Below, piece after piece: positions 29,684-41,308 of a DNA stretch of 62,088 bases. Both the position numbers and the translations under genes were made by a program. Origin of the DNA: Deinococcus marmoris DSM 12784 (lineage in GTDB: Bacteria > Deinococcota > Deinococci > Deinococcales > Deinococcaceae); the NCBI RefSeq assembly GCF_000701405.1, contig NZ_JNIV01000013.1, forward strand, positions 1 through 62,088, read 5' to 3'. The notes beneath the pieces were generated by a model. The model did not search any database and had not been told where the DNA came from. It saw nothing but the letters and a program-made list of their open reading frames with translations. The first letter of the stretch is position 1, and every line of letters begins with the position of its first letter.

Positions 29684-30475
29684 ATGGAACTTGCCATCGT
29701 CGGCGTCGGAAAATTGGGGCTGGCCCTGCTTGAAGGTGTGACCTCGCGCGGCGGGATCGCGCCCACGCAGATCGGCCTGATCGATGCCAACACGGCGCGG
29801 GTGCAGGAGATCGCCGCGCGGACCGGGGCACGGGTGATCGAACACGCGGACCTGCGGGACGCCCAGCGCATTCTGGTCAGTCTGCAACCGCGCGTGTTCC
29901 CGGAGACCAGCGAGTGGCTGGCGCAGGAGAACGCCGGGTACATCAGCACGATGGCTGGAGTCAGCGTGGCCAGCCTGGCGCGGCGGCTGGGCACGCAGCG
30001 GGTGGTGCGCGTGATGCCCAATCTGGCGGCCACCATCGGGCTGTCGCAAACCGCCATCACCGGGCCGCAGGAGGCCGCCGACGCGGGCGATCTGGCCTTC
30101 GCGCACCACCTGTTCGGCTCGGTGGGTGACGCCTACGATCTGCCCGAACACCTGTTCAACGCTTTTACTGGTATGAGCGCCTCTGGCCCCGCCTACGCCG
30201 CCGTGGTGGCCGAGGCGCTAGCCGACGGCGGCGTTCGCATGGGCCTGCCGCGCGTGCTGGCCAACGAGCTGGCAGCCAAACTGCTGGTGGCCAGCGGCGA
30301 ACTGCTGCAACGCCGCGCCCACCCCGGCATGCTCAAGGACGAGGTGGCTTCGCCGGGCGGCACCACCATTGCCGGACTGGCCGCCCTGGAAGCGGCGGGC
30401 GTGCGCGGCGGCCTGATGCAGGCGGTGATCGAGGCCACCCGCCGTAGCACCGAACTGGGACTGGATCAGGAATAG
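29684..30475 (+). CDS. proC: Pyrroline-5-carboxylate reductase
   Basis: A protein of 263 residues carrying out the last step of proline synthesis. The N-terminal Rossmann motif is [34 protein letters not shown] and the signature around [24 protein letters not shown] are intact, as is [25 protein letters not shown] near the C terminus. It stands alone; the next gene starts 75 nt downstream. Confidence 0.95.
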   Translation: MELAIVGVGKLGLALLEGVTSRGGIAPTQIGLIDANTARVQEIAARTGARVIEHADLRDAQRILVSLQPRVFPETSEWLAQENAGYISTMAGVSVASLARRLGTQRVVRVMPNLAATIGLSQTAITGPQEAADAGDLAFAHHLFGSVGDAYDLPEHLFNAFTGMSASGPAYAAVVAEALADGGVRMGLPRVLANELAAKLLVASGELLQRRAHPGMLKDEVASPGGTTIAGLAALEAAGVRGGLMQAVIEATRRSTELGLDQE

Positions 30476-30550
30476 GACATTGGAGGCAGAGCGCTGTCTT
30501 CTGCCCGCGTCAGAACACCGTCAAGGTCCGCGCTCTAAGCTGATCCTCAG

Positions 30551-31117
30551 ATGCCTGCCAGAGACCTCGCCTTCCGCCTTCTGCCCGCCGCGCTGCTGGG
30601 CACGCTGGCCTGGGCCGCCGCACAGGCCGGGGCTTATCCTGATTACTACCCCAGCAAGCCCGGCACCCACTGGACCTACAGCAACGGCGAGACGCAGGTG
30701 GTGGGGCCAGCCGTGACCTACCGGGGCGTGCGGGTGGTGCCGATCAGCCATCAATTTGGCGGCAAGACCTTCACGCAGGACCTGCTGGAATACCGCCCGG
30801 ACGGCAGCGTGTGGCTGCGCGGTGTGAACGCGGGCGGGCGGCTGGGCTGGTACGCCGCGCCGCTCAATGTTTATCCGCCCGCGCCGCTGACGCCGGGCCA
30901 GCGCTGGTCCAGCGGCAAGGGCACGCTGAAGTCCGTCAGCACCGTCACGGGAATAGCGGCCATCAATGGCGCGGGCCGCAAATACAATGCCTTCAGTATC
31001 CGCACCGAGACCAACGCGGGAGGGCAGATCAGCGCCCAGACCACGTATTTTGTCCCTGGCCTGGGCGTCGTGCGTTACGAGACGGCGGACGGCGTGCAGA
31101 TCGATTTGGAGCGCTAG
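30551..31117 (+). CDS. Exported hypothetical protein
   Basis: A protein of 188 residues with a probable signal peptide (LAFRLLPAALLGTLAWAAAQAGA). The mature part is beta-rich (PSKPGTHWTYSNGETQVVGP, TFTQDLLEYRPDGSVWLRG, FVPGLGVVRYETADGVQIDLER), a pattern common in secreted single-domain proteins of unknown function in this genus. TAAGCT lies 9 nt before the ATG. Its TAG stop shares CTAG (31114-31117) with the convergent pyrE stop. Confidence 0.75.
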   Translation: MPARDLAFRLLPAALLGTLAWAAAQAGAYPDYYPSKPGTHWTYSNGETQVVGPAVTYRGVRVVPISHQFGGKTFTQDLLEYRPDGSVWLRGVNAGGRLGWYAAPLNVYPPAPLTPGQRWSSGKGTLKSVSTVTGIAAINGAGRKYNAFSIRTETNAGGQISAQTTYFVPGLGVVRYETADGVQIDLER

Positions 31118-31683
31118 ATTTCCTGCAACGGAAGCTCTGCCAGCCACTCCGGCACGTCATCCGGCGGGTAGGTGTCGAAGACCAGACGGGTCAGCGAGAC
31201 CAGCGGATAGCCTTCCAGTGGACCCTCCACGGCGCGGCGGTCCACGATGCAGGCGATGGCGGCGCATCTACCCCCGGCAGCCTCGGCGGCGCGCACGGCT
31301 TTCAGCACGCTGCCCCCGGTGGTCAGCACGTCTTCCACAGCGATAAACGGCTCTCCAGGAGCAATCGTAAACGCCTCCCGGATTTTCATCCCGCCTTTCC
31401 AATCCTTCTCTGTAAAGATGGCGCGCACGTTCTCGCCGCCGTAATGTCGGGCCACCTCATAGGCCAGGACCACGCCGCCCATCGCGGGGCCGATGATCAG
31501 GCCAGCCTGAACGCCCGCGTCGGTCAGTTTTCCGGCCAGCGCGGCGGCGATCTGGCCGGTCAGGTGCGGGTATTGCAGCACGGTGGTGCTTTGCAGGAAT
31601 TTGGGGCTGTGGCGGCCACTGGCAAGGAGAAAATGCCCCTCGTGGTAGGCCCCGGCCTGTCGGTACAGCGCGAGAACGTCCAT
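31114..31683 (-). CDS. pyrE: Orotate phosphoribosyltransferase
   Basis: A protein of 189 residues converting orotate and PRPP to orotidine 5'-phosphate in pyrimidine synthesis. HFLLASGRHSPKFLQST is the OPRT N-terminal motif and FIAVEDVLTTGGSVLKAV is the PRPP-binding loop. ATG 31683 gives the normal family length; the frame runs further upstream to 31755 without similarity. It is back to back with the small HTH gene at 31728. Confidence 0.95.
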   Translation of the reverse strand: MDVLALYRQAGAYHEGHFLLASGRHSPKFLQSTTVLQYPHLTGQIAAALAGKLTDAGVQAGLIIGPAMGGVVLAYEVARHYGGENVRAIFTEKDWKGGMKIREAFTIAPGEPFIAVEDVLTTGGSVLKAVRAAEAAGGRCAAIACIVDRRAVEGPLEGYPLVSLTRLVFDTYPPDDVPEWLAELPLQEI

Positions 31684-31727
31684 GCGGGGAGTATCGCATT
31701 CCTGGCCGCGACGGCGCATCATGGCGT

Positions 31728-31931
31728 ATGACCTCGCCCCCCTTTCCCGGCGCACTGGTGGTTCGCGTTCGGCGGCAACTTCTGGGCTTCTCGCAGGAAG
31801 AGCTGGCGCGTGAGGCCGGGCTGTCGGTGGCGCTGCTGCAAAAGCTGGAGCTGGGCGAATACGATCCGCGCAGCCTGCATCAACTGGCCCGGCAGGTGCT
31901 GGAGCGGAGATTGGACATCAGTTTGCTGTGA
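31728..31931 (+). CDS. Small XRE-family helix-turn-helix protein
   Basis: A protein of 67 residues, almost entirely a Cro/C1-type HTH: VRVRRQLLGFSQEELAREAGLSVALLQKLELGEYDPRSL. It would bind DNA as a dimer. There is no adjacent toxin gene or prophage, and the nearest gene is the divergent pyrE, whose start codon is 45 bp away, so autoregulation or pyrE control is possible. Confidence 0.8.
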   Translation: MTSPPFPGALVVRVRRQLLGFSQEELAREAGLSVALLQKLELGEYDPRSLHQLARQVLERRLDISLL

Positions 31932-31944
31932 GCCACAGAGATAG

Positions 31945-31985
31945 GGAAAAGCCGCCTGGGGGGATGTCCTCCAGTGCGGCTTCTC
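31945..31985 (-). terminator. Terminator downstream of clpB
   Basis: On the minus strand AAGCCGC (31982-31976) pairs with GCGGCTT (31955-31949) across an internally paired CTGGAGG/CCCCCAG segment, and TTTTCCC follows. It lies about 50 nt past the clpB stop codon. Its plus-strand version could also end the small HTH gene. Confidence 0.65.
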
Positions 31986-32031
31986 GATTTCAGGAATGGC
32001 CTGATGCCCTATCGTCCGAGCCCAGACGTGT

Positions 32032-34590
<2,559 letters not shown>

Positions 34591-34640
34591 GCGGAAACCT
34601 CCGGGGAATAGAAGTAGGACAGAACATTCAAGCTGCCTCT

Positions 34641-34669
34641 ATTCTGAAACTTGAGCGTGGTCATGTCAA
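34641..34669 (-). promoter_or_regulatory. clpB promoter
   Basis: On the minus strand TTGACA (34669-34664) and CAGAAT (34646-34641) are separated by exactly 17 bp, a near-consensus housekeeping promoter. The transcription start would fall about 45 bp before the clpB ATG. The HspR operator covers the spacer. Confidence 0.8.
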
Positions 34670-34670
34670 G
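34648..34670. promoter_or_regulatory. HspR operator (HAIR-like inverted repeat)
   Basis: On the minus strand the sequence reads CTTGACA, seven bases, GCTCAAG, matching the HAIR consensus (CTTGAGT-N7-ACTCAAG) at 11 of 14 arm positions; the full palindrome AAACTTGA / TCAAGTTT extends from 34647 to 34673. It overlaps the -35 box and spacer of the clpB promoter, where bound HspR would block RNA polymerase. HspR control of clpB is established in Deinococcus and actinobacteria; binding here is inferred. Confidence 0.8.
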
Positions 34671-34791
34671 TTTATTGAGGGTTTAGCTTTGGCTGCCAGG
34701 GAACGTTCTATGGGCGAAAAGGCTCCTCACCCTTCCACCGACGAGATGCCCCCCAATTGTCCCGCCCCGGACGTGTTGAAATAGGGGTCTG

Positions 34792-35217
34792 ATGTCTGCC
34801 TCTTCTCCCTTTGATTCCCGGCAGGCCGAGGCCGGACGCACGCCCACGCTGGCGGTCCTGGTCGGCATTTTCATGGTCTCGGTGACGCCCTTTGTGGCCG
34901 GGCTGGTGCAGGGGCAGACGGAAGGTTGGGTGCGCGATCTGCTGTACGCCCTGGCCACCGCCGTGCTGCTGTTCAATGTCTGGCGCGGCAGCGTGTGGGC
35001 GTGGCGGCTGACCGTGGGATTTTGCATGCTGGCCGGTCTGGTGATTTTCGTGGTGGGAATGCTGGCGGGGTCGGTAGCGTGGCAGGGCTGGATCGTCAGC
35101 GGTGCGGGGCTGGCCTTCTTGCTGCTGGGCACGGCGCTGGTGGGCACCGCCGTGATCCGCGCCTTTCTGGATTCCCGCTGGGAGGCGCGGCAGCGTGCCA
35201 TGAGGCGCAAGGTGTGA
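34792..35217 (+). CDS. Small membrane protein, function unknown
   Basis: A protein of 141 residues with four hydrophobic segments (TPTLAVLVGIFMVSVTPFVAG, WVRDLLYALATAVLLFNVW, WRLTVGFCMLAGLVIFVVG, WIVSGAGLAFLLLGTALVG) and a basic C terminus (RWEARQRAMRRKV). I do not recognise the family. Its TGA stop overlaps the GTG start of the next gene (GTGA), so the two are coupled. Confidence 0.7.
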   Translation: MSASSPFDSRQAEAGRTPTLAVLVGIFMVSVTPFVAGLVQGQTEGWVRDLLYALATAVLLFNVWRGSVWAWRLTVGFCMLAGLVIFVVGMLAGSVAWQGWIVSGAGLAFLLLGTALVGTAVIRAFLDSRWEARQRAMRRKV

Positions 35218-35561
35218 CCGACACCGCCAGACGCCGCTTCACCGTGCAGGGCACCAACAACGCCTTTACCTGCCAGAACTGCGGCGCAGAGGTTCTGCCC
35301 CTGACCAATGGCAGCGTCCGCAACCACTGCCCTGCTTGCCTGCACAGCCTGCATGTGGACGTGCTGCCCGGTGACCGCGCCAGCACCTGCCACGGATCAC
35401 TGGTCCCGGTGGGGGCGGAACAGAGCGGCAAGAAGGGCTGGATCATCGTTCACCAGTGCGCGAAGTGCGGCTTCACGGGCCGCAACCGCGCCGCGCTGGA
35501 CGACGCCCAGCAGCCCGACGACTGGGACGCCCTGATTGCCCTGACGATGCGTGAAAGGTAG
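35214..35561 (+). CDS. RNHCP domain protein
   Basis: A protein of 115 residues containing the motif that names the RNHCP family, VRNHCPACLHSLHVD, plus CQNCGAEV upstream and HQCAKCGFTGRNRAA downstream. The paired cysteines suggest a zinc-binding fold; function is unassigned. The start is GTG 35214, overlapping the previous stop codon; no in-frame ATG occurs early, and the family N terminus (RRRFTVQGTNNAFTC) follows directly. Confidence 0.85.
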   Translation: MTDTARRRFTVQGTNNAFTCQNCGAEVLPLTNGSVRNHCPACLHSLHVDVLPGDRASTCHGSLVPVGAEQSGKKGWIIVHQCAKCGFTGRNRAALDDAQQPDDWDALIALTMRER

Positions 35562-35625
35562 CTGCGCGAAAGGGAGATGTGGGCCAGCCTGCCCACCACC
35601 CGCCACTCTTTAGCCGCCAACCCCG

Positions 35626-35631
35626 TATCCT
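35626..35631 (+). promoter_or_regulatory. -10 box, probable leaderless promoter
   Basis: TATCCT, 7 nt before ATG 35639. Confidence 0.55.
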
Positions 35632-35638
35632 GGGCCGC

Positions 35639-35812
35639 ATGGCTCTCTGGCTTTTCTGCGCTGCCGTTGCCCTCAGCGCCACCATCATCCTGTTTCTCAC
35701 GCTGGGGCCGCTTAAGGCTGCCCAGAATGCGGGGACGCTGCGGATCTTTGCATTCGTCCAGTACGCCGCCGCCGCCCTGCTGGCCGTGGCGCGCGTCTCG
35801 GGCGTGGCATGA
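35639..35812 (+). CDS. Small two-helix membrane protein
   Basis: A protein of 57 residues with two hydrophobic helices (LWLFCAAVALSATIILFLTLG and FAFVQYAAAALLAVARVSG). The start is ATG 35639, fixed by TATCCT 7 nt upstream. Its stop overlaps the next gene's ATG (ATGA), tying it to the metallo-hydrolase. No function can be assigned. Confidence 0.65.
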   Translation: MALWLFCAAVALSATIILFLTLGPLKAAQNAGTLRIFAFVQYAAAALLAVARVSGVA

Positions 35813-36711
35813 AGGGCGTCAATCTGATTGACCTGAACTTTCAGGACACCCCTGGCGTGATCGCCGCCTACATCCTGGACACCGGGGATGGGCTGGCGGT
35901 GGTGGATACCGGGCCTACCAGCACCCTGCCCGCGTTGAGTGCCGGGCTGGAGGCGCTGGGAGCCGGGCTGGACGATGTGCGCCACCTGCTGCTGACGCAC
36001 ATTCACTTTGACCATGCCGGGGCTACCGGGACCATTCTCGCGCGGGTGCCGCAGGCGCGGGTTTATGTTCATGAGCGCGGCGCGAAGCATCTGGCCAGCC
36101 CGGAACGGCTGGTGGCCAGCGCCACCCAGATTTACGGCGACGCGATGGACCGCCTGTGGGGCGAGATGCTTCCGATCCCCGCTGAGAAAATGACTGTGCT
36201 GGCGGGTGGCGAAACGCTCCAGATCGGAGACGCCAGTGTGGACGCGCTGTATACCCCTGGCCACGCGGTCCACCATCTGGCCTACCACGTCGGCCCCGAT
36301 CTGTTCGTCGGGGATGTCGGCGGCGTGCGGCTGGACACCCACCAGACCCCGCGTGCGCCCACGCCGCCGCCGGACATCGATCTGGAGGTCTGGAGGGACA
36401 GCGTCGCCGCGTTGCGTCAACGGGACGCCCAGACCCTGCATCTGGCCCATTTCGGCAGCTACGCCCACAAGGACACCCACTGGGACGGCCTGCTGGAAAA
36501 GATGGAGCTGGATGCGGGGCGTATCCGCGCCGGGATGGAGGCGGGTCAGGAGTTTGAAGCGATCTCGGAGGCTTATACCCAAGTGCTGATGCAGGAGCTG
36601 CTGGCCGAGGGCGAGGACCTGCCCGCCCGCTACGACTTCGCCTGCCCGCCGTGGATGAGCGTGCAGGGGCTGATGCGTTACTGGCAGAAAAAAGCGGTTC
36701 GCAACTCGTGA
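35809..36711 (+). CDS. Metallo-beta-lactamase-fold hydrolase
   Basis: A protein of 300 residues. The MBL metal motif HxHxDH is at H64, H66, D68 and H69 (THIHFDHAGATG); further ligands are the histidine in YTPGHAVHHLAYH and the aspartate in LFVGDVGG. The domain resembles glyoxalase II-like and RNaseZ-like hydrolases of unknown specificity, with a C-terminal helical segment (WDGLLEKMELDAGRIRAG). It is coupled to the small membrane protein and lies 10 nt before purD. Confidence 0.88.
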   Translation: MKGVNLIDLNFQDTPGVIAAYILDTGDGLAVVDTGPTSTLPALSAGLEALGAGLDDVRHLLLTHIHFDHAGATGTILARVPQARVYVHERGAKHLASPERLVASATQIYGDAMDRLWGEMLPIPAEKMTVLAGGETLQIGDASVDALYTPGHAVHHLAYHVGPDLFVGDVGGVRLDTHQTPRAPTPPPDIDLEVWRDSVAALRQRDAQTLHLAHFGSYAHKDTHWDGLLEKMELDAGRIRAGMEAGQEFEAISEAYTQVLMQELLAEGEDLPARYDFACPPWMSVQGLMRYWQKKAVRNS

Positions 36712-36721
36712 AGGTGCTGAT

Positions 36722-37969
36722 ATGAGAGTCCTGGTGATCGGCGGCGGCGGGCGCGAACACGCCATCGTCCACACCTGTGCGCGGCAGGGCCATACGGTGC
36801 TGTGTACCCCTGGCAATCCCGGAATCGCGCAACTCGCCCGGATCCTGGACAGCGTCCAGGACGCCGATACGCTGGCTGGACTGGCTGTGAGCGAAGGGGT
36901 AGATGTGGTGATCGTCGGCCCGGAGGCGTATCTGGCGGCGGGTGTGGTGGATGCGTGTACAGCGCGTGGCGTTCCCGCCTTCGGCCCCACGCAGGCGGCC
37001 AGCCGTCTGGAAGGCGACAAGGGCTGGAGCAAGGCGTTCATGCTCCGGCACGGCATTCCCACCGCGCAGCACGCCACTTTTACTGATCTGGAGGGGGCGC
37101 TGGCGCATCTGGACAGTCAGGCCATGCCCACCGTCATCAAGGACGCGGCGTTGCGGGCGGGCAAGGGCGTCACGATTGCCCACACCCAGGCCGAGGCGAA
37201 GGCTGCTCTAAAAGACATTTTCAGCGTCCCGGACGCCTGCGCCGTCATCGAGGACTTCATGACCGGGCAGGAAGTCTCGGTGCTGGCGCTGACCGATGGC
37301 GAACGCTTTGCCCTGACGCCGCCCAGCCAGGATCACAAGACCATTTACGCGGGCGACACTGGCCCGATGACGGGGGGTATGGGCGTGATCTGCCCCTTTC
37401 CCCTCTTGGATGCTGATCTGGAGGTCATCAAGACCCGCATCATCGCCCCCACCCTGGCCGGAATGCGCGCCGAGGGACTGCCCTTCCAGGGCGTCCTATA
37501 TGCCGGGCTGATGCTCACGCCGGACGGCCCGAAGGTGGTGGAATTCAACGCCCGCTTCGGTGACCCCGAGGCCGAGGCGGTGTTGCCCCTGCTACAAAGT
37601 GACCTCGCTCAGCACTGTCTGGATGCGGCGAACGGGAAACTGGACCCGCAGACCGTCCAATTCAGCGACGAGGCCAGTGCGGTCATCATCCTCGCTGCCC
37701 CCGGTTATCCCGGCGATCCGGTGCGCGGTGTGCCGCTGGTCCTGCCGGACGGGGGAGACGGCGAGATCATCTTCCATGCTGGAACCCGTGAAGTCGGTGG
37801 CCAATTGCAGAGCAACGGCGGGCGCGTGCTGGCCGCCACTGCCGTCGCTCCGACTCTGAACACGGCCCTGGCGCGGGCCTACGCGCTGGCAGACCGGGTG
37901 GACTTCGCGGGGGCGCAATTGCGGCGGGATATCGGCGGGCGGATTGGAGCGCGGGCGGTAGAGGAGTAG
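36722..37969 (+). CDS. purD: Phosphoribosylamine-glycine ligase
   Basis: A protein of 415 residues of the ATP-grasp family, the second step of purine synthesis. It begins MRVLVIGGGGREHAI, carries VEGVDVVIVGPEAYLAAGVVD-like sequence (SEGVDVVIVGPEAYLAAG), the ATP-grasp MPTVIKDAALRAGKGVTIAHT, EEFMTGQEVSVLAL-like sequence (EDFMTGQEVSVLALTDG) and the signature VVEFNARFGDPEAEAVLPLL. The preceding MBL gene ends 10 nt upstream, so co-transcription is likely. Confidence 0.96.
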   Translation: MRVLVIGGGGREHAIVHTCARQGHTVLCTPGNPGIAQLARILDSVQDADTLAGLAVSEGVDVVIVGPEAYLAAGVVDACTARGVPAFGPTQAASRLEGDKGWSKAFMLRHGIPTAQHATFTDLEGALAHLDSQAMPTVIKDAALRAGKGVTIAHTQAEAKAALKDIFSVPDACAVIEDFMTGQEVSVLALTDGERFALTPPSQDHKTIYAGDTGPMTGGMGVICPFPLLDADLEVIKTRIIAPTLAGMRAEGLPFQGVLYAGLMLTPDGPKVVEFNARFGDPEAEAVLPLLQSDLAQHCLDAANGKLDPQTVQFSDEASAVIILAAPGYPGDPVRGVPLVLPDGGDGEIIFHAGTREVGGQLQSNGGRVLAATAVAPTLNTALARAYALADRVDFAGAQLRRDIGGRIGARAVEE

Positions 37970-38100
37970 CGAGCGCAGAACGCGGGAAACGGTGCGCTGC
38001 CTCTGGCCTTCAGACGTTTAGATCTTTTGACGGCGAAGCCTCCAGCCCCCTCTAACCCGCCGCCCAGCCAATTCCCCCACACATGACATACTGCGCCCCG

Positions 38101-39120
<1,020 letters not shown>

Positions 39121-39391
39121 GTTCCGTCACTCAGCTACAGGCCAGATGTGTGGTGATTCACTCAGGCGTGGCATACCGGGGATGTGGTGGACTTCCCGGA
39201 CATCGGCCCTGCTCGTGCTGCTGGCTGCTGTTCTGGCGTGACGGCGTGGACCGCTCAAGGGTTAGCGCGGGGACCAGAAGTCCGGTGTGTCTGGGATAAA
39301 CTCGGCTCGCGAAGCCGCATCAGGGCATCTTCTCCCAGCGCCGGGACATTTATACCTCATTAATCCGACTTGTTTACTTAGGATTGGTGAC

Positions 39392-40390
39392 ATGCGTAAC
39401 GCAATGCTCACCACCATCGCCCTGCTCCTGACGGGCACCACGCTGGCCCAGTCCAATACCTCTCTCACCCTGTATTCCGGGCGCGGCAAGACGTTCGTGG
39501 AACCGATTGTCCAGCAGTTCGAGAAACAGACTGGTATCAAGGTCAACGTGCGCTACGGCACCGACGCGCAACTGGTGGCCGCCCTGCGTGAAGAGGGCAG
39601 CCGCAGTCCCGCCGACGTGTTCTGGGGCAACTCCGTGGGCGCGCTGGGCGAACTGGCGGAGGAAGGGAAGTTCGTCAAGCTGGGCGCTTCGCAGACCCGC
39701 AACGTGTCAGGCGACTACCTGCCCGCAGACCGCGCGTGGCTGCCCACCACCGTTCGTTTCCGCACGCTGGCCTACAACACCGAGAAGATCAAACCCGAGC
39801 AGCTCCCCGACAGCGTGCTGGATCTGCCCAAAATGACCTCTCTGAAAGGCCGCATCGGCTGGACCGTGTCCTACCCCAGCTTCCAGGACTTCCTGGCCGG
39901 CATGATCGCCCAGCACGGCGAGGCCACCACCAAACAGTGGCTCGAAGGCATGAAGGCGCTGCAACCCAAGGATTACAAGACCAGCAACGTGGGGATGCTT
40001 GAAGCCATGCGCTCCGGTGAAATCGACGTGGGCCTGACCAACCACTACTACATCCAGCGCGTCAACCGCCTGAACTACCCTATCGATACCTACTTCTTCA
40101 AGAACGGCGATATCGGCAACCTGGGCAACGCCACGGGCGCGGGCATCCTGAAGACGGGGAAGAACACCGCCGCCGCCTCACGCCTCCTGAGTTATTTGGT
40201 GAGCAAGGACGCGCAGACCTTCTTCCTGAGCGTCAATTTCGAGTATCCGGTGATCGGCAACATCCTTCAGCCCACCACCATGCGCCCCTTCAGCGAGATG
40301 AGCAAGCGCGGCCCCAAGATCGATCCCACCGCCCTGCCCAAGAACATCGAGAAGGCGCAAAAGCTCCTGCGGGACGCTGGCCTGCTGTAA
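39392..40390 (+). CDS. Ferric iron ABC transporter substrate-binding protein (FbpA/FutA-like)
   Basis: A periplasmic protein of 332 residues with a signal peptide (MLTTIALLLTGTTLAQS). It opens with SLTLYSGRGKTFVEPIVQQFEKQTGIKVNVRYGTDAQL and carries the tandem tyrosines Y219-Y220 (NHYYIQR) that coordinate Fe3+ in FbpA and FutA. ADVFWGNSVGALGELAEEGKF and GRIGWTVSYPSFQDFLAGMI are family segments. ATG 39392 gives the signal peptide; the upstream open frame is not plausible. The permease and ATPase genes follow after a small membrane gene. A clear iron-box could not be identified upstream. Confidence 0.93.
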   Translation: MRNAMLTTIALLLTGTTLAQSNTSLTLYSGRGKTFVEPIVQQFEKQTGIKVNVRYGTDAQLVAALREEGSRSPADVFWGNSVGALGELAEEGKFVKLGASQTRNVSGDYLPADRAWLPTTVRFRTLAYNTEKIKPEQLPDSVLDLPKMTSLKGRIGWTVSYPSFQDFLAGMIAQHGEATTKQWLEGMKALQPKDYKTSNVGMLEAMRSGEIDVGLTNHYYIQRVNRLNYPIDTYFFKNGDIGNLGNATGAGILKTGKNTAAASRLLSYLVSKDAQTFFLSVNFEYPVIGNILQPTTMRPFSEMSKRGPKIDPTALPKNIEKAQKLLRDAGLL

Positions 40391-40408
40391 TCTTCCCAAC
40401 TCGCAATT

Positions 40409-40446
40409 CAACCCCGTTCCGGTTTTTGCTGGTGCGGGGCTTTTTA
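40409..40446 (+). terminator. Terminator after the iron-binding protein gene
   Basis: CCCCG and CGGGG flank a loop of about 18 nt and are followed by CTTTTT, 20 to 55 nt after the stop codon. Confidence 0.55.
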
Positions 40447-40460
40447 TGCTCCACTGCGCT

Positions 40461-40940
40461 ATGGGAATTCTGGGATTGCTGCTGGGCGCGGGCGTATCGG
40501 TGGGCGTGTTGCTGGCGATGACGGCTCTCCCACTGGTCTGGGCGCGTGGAGTGGCGGCGCTGGCCTTTGTGGCACTGCTGGCCGTACTGGGCAGTGTCCT
40601 GTTTGCCAGTGACAGTATGGGACGCAGTTTCGGCGCTGTTTATCTGGCGGTGGGTCTGCTGGCCGGAGCGGTGATGGCCCTGCCACGGTTGCTGCGTTAT
40701 GCAGGTCAGGAACCCGTGTGGATCAGCCTGGGCCTGGGCCTGGCCGCTGTTTTGCTGCTGATCGCTGCTGGCCTGGGTGTGGACGCTGTGCTGGGAGCCG
40801 CCCTGCCTCCACCTGACCCGCAAACTGGAATTTCGGTCAAGGCCCAGATCTCGCAGGGCCTGAGCAACGGCCTCCTGATTGCCTCACCGCTAGTTCTGAT
40901 TGTTCTGTCGTTGCTGGCGTGGCGGGGGCGCACGCCTTAA
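40461..40940 (+). CDS. Integral membrane protein, function unknown
   Basis: A protein of 159 residues with four to five hydrophobic segments (GILGLLLGAGVSVGVLLAMTALPL, VAALAFVALLAVLGSVLFA, YLAVGLLAGAVMALP, LGLGLAAVLLLIAAGLGV, LIASPLVLIVLSLLAW). I chose ATG 40461, since an upstream in-frame ATG at 40446 falls in the terminator T-run. It sits inside the iron transporter locus, but its relation to iron uptake is unknown. Confidence 0.65.
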   Translation: MGILGLLLGAGVSVGVLLAMTALPLVWARGVAALAFVALLAVLGSVLFASDSMGRSFGAVYLAVGLLAGAVMALPRLLRYAGQEPVWISLGLGLAAVLLLIAAGLGVDAVLGAALPPPDPQTGISVKAQISQGLSNGLLIASPLVLIVLSLLAWRGRTP

Positions 40941-41308
40941 AGCACTTAAAGCAGTTGTCATAAAAAGGCCATTTTCATGACCGAGCGGGGCGGGCAAGCG
41001 TCCTCTCCTGCGGAGCTGTGCCAGTCAAGGGGACTTGCAAAGCTGCGGAGCAGAGGAACAGCCCCATACGGGTGCTATCCCATGACGACAGTCTGTTCTG
41101 CCCAAGACAGCGAGCGAATTTTGCTGAGCAGGACGGACTGGTACAGCTCGGAACGAGAGAATGGAGTCGCCGGAAGCCTTTTATTTCGGTGACGTAATTC
41201 GCAGAACTGCTCTGACGCCCTCAGTTCCCCGTTTTATCCGGTCTCCGGGACAAACCCGACTAATCTGATCTGTTAAAGTCTGGCGACTGGCCCGGTGCCA
41301 CCCTGCCC
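40941..41308. other. Spacer with dispersed repeat, 368 bp
   Basis: No convincing gene. Positions 41003-41018 (CTCTCCTGCGGAGCTG) are the exact reverse complement of 48470-48485, and the ACTTGCAAAGC piece that follows resembles the tail of the repeat at 4016-4065. An imperfect inverted repeat (CCTCTCCTGCGGAGCT ... AGCTGCGGAGCAGAGG) spans about 41001-41056. The promoter for the permease gene is presumably near 41240-41280 (GACAAA ... TAAAGT), but the spacing is poor. Confidence 0.5.
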
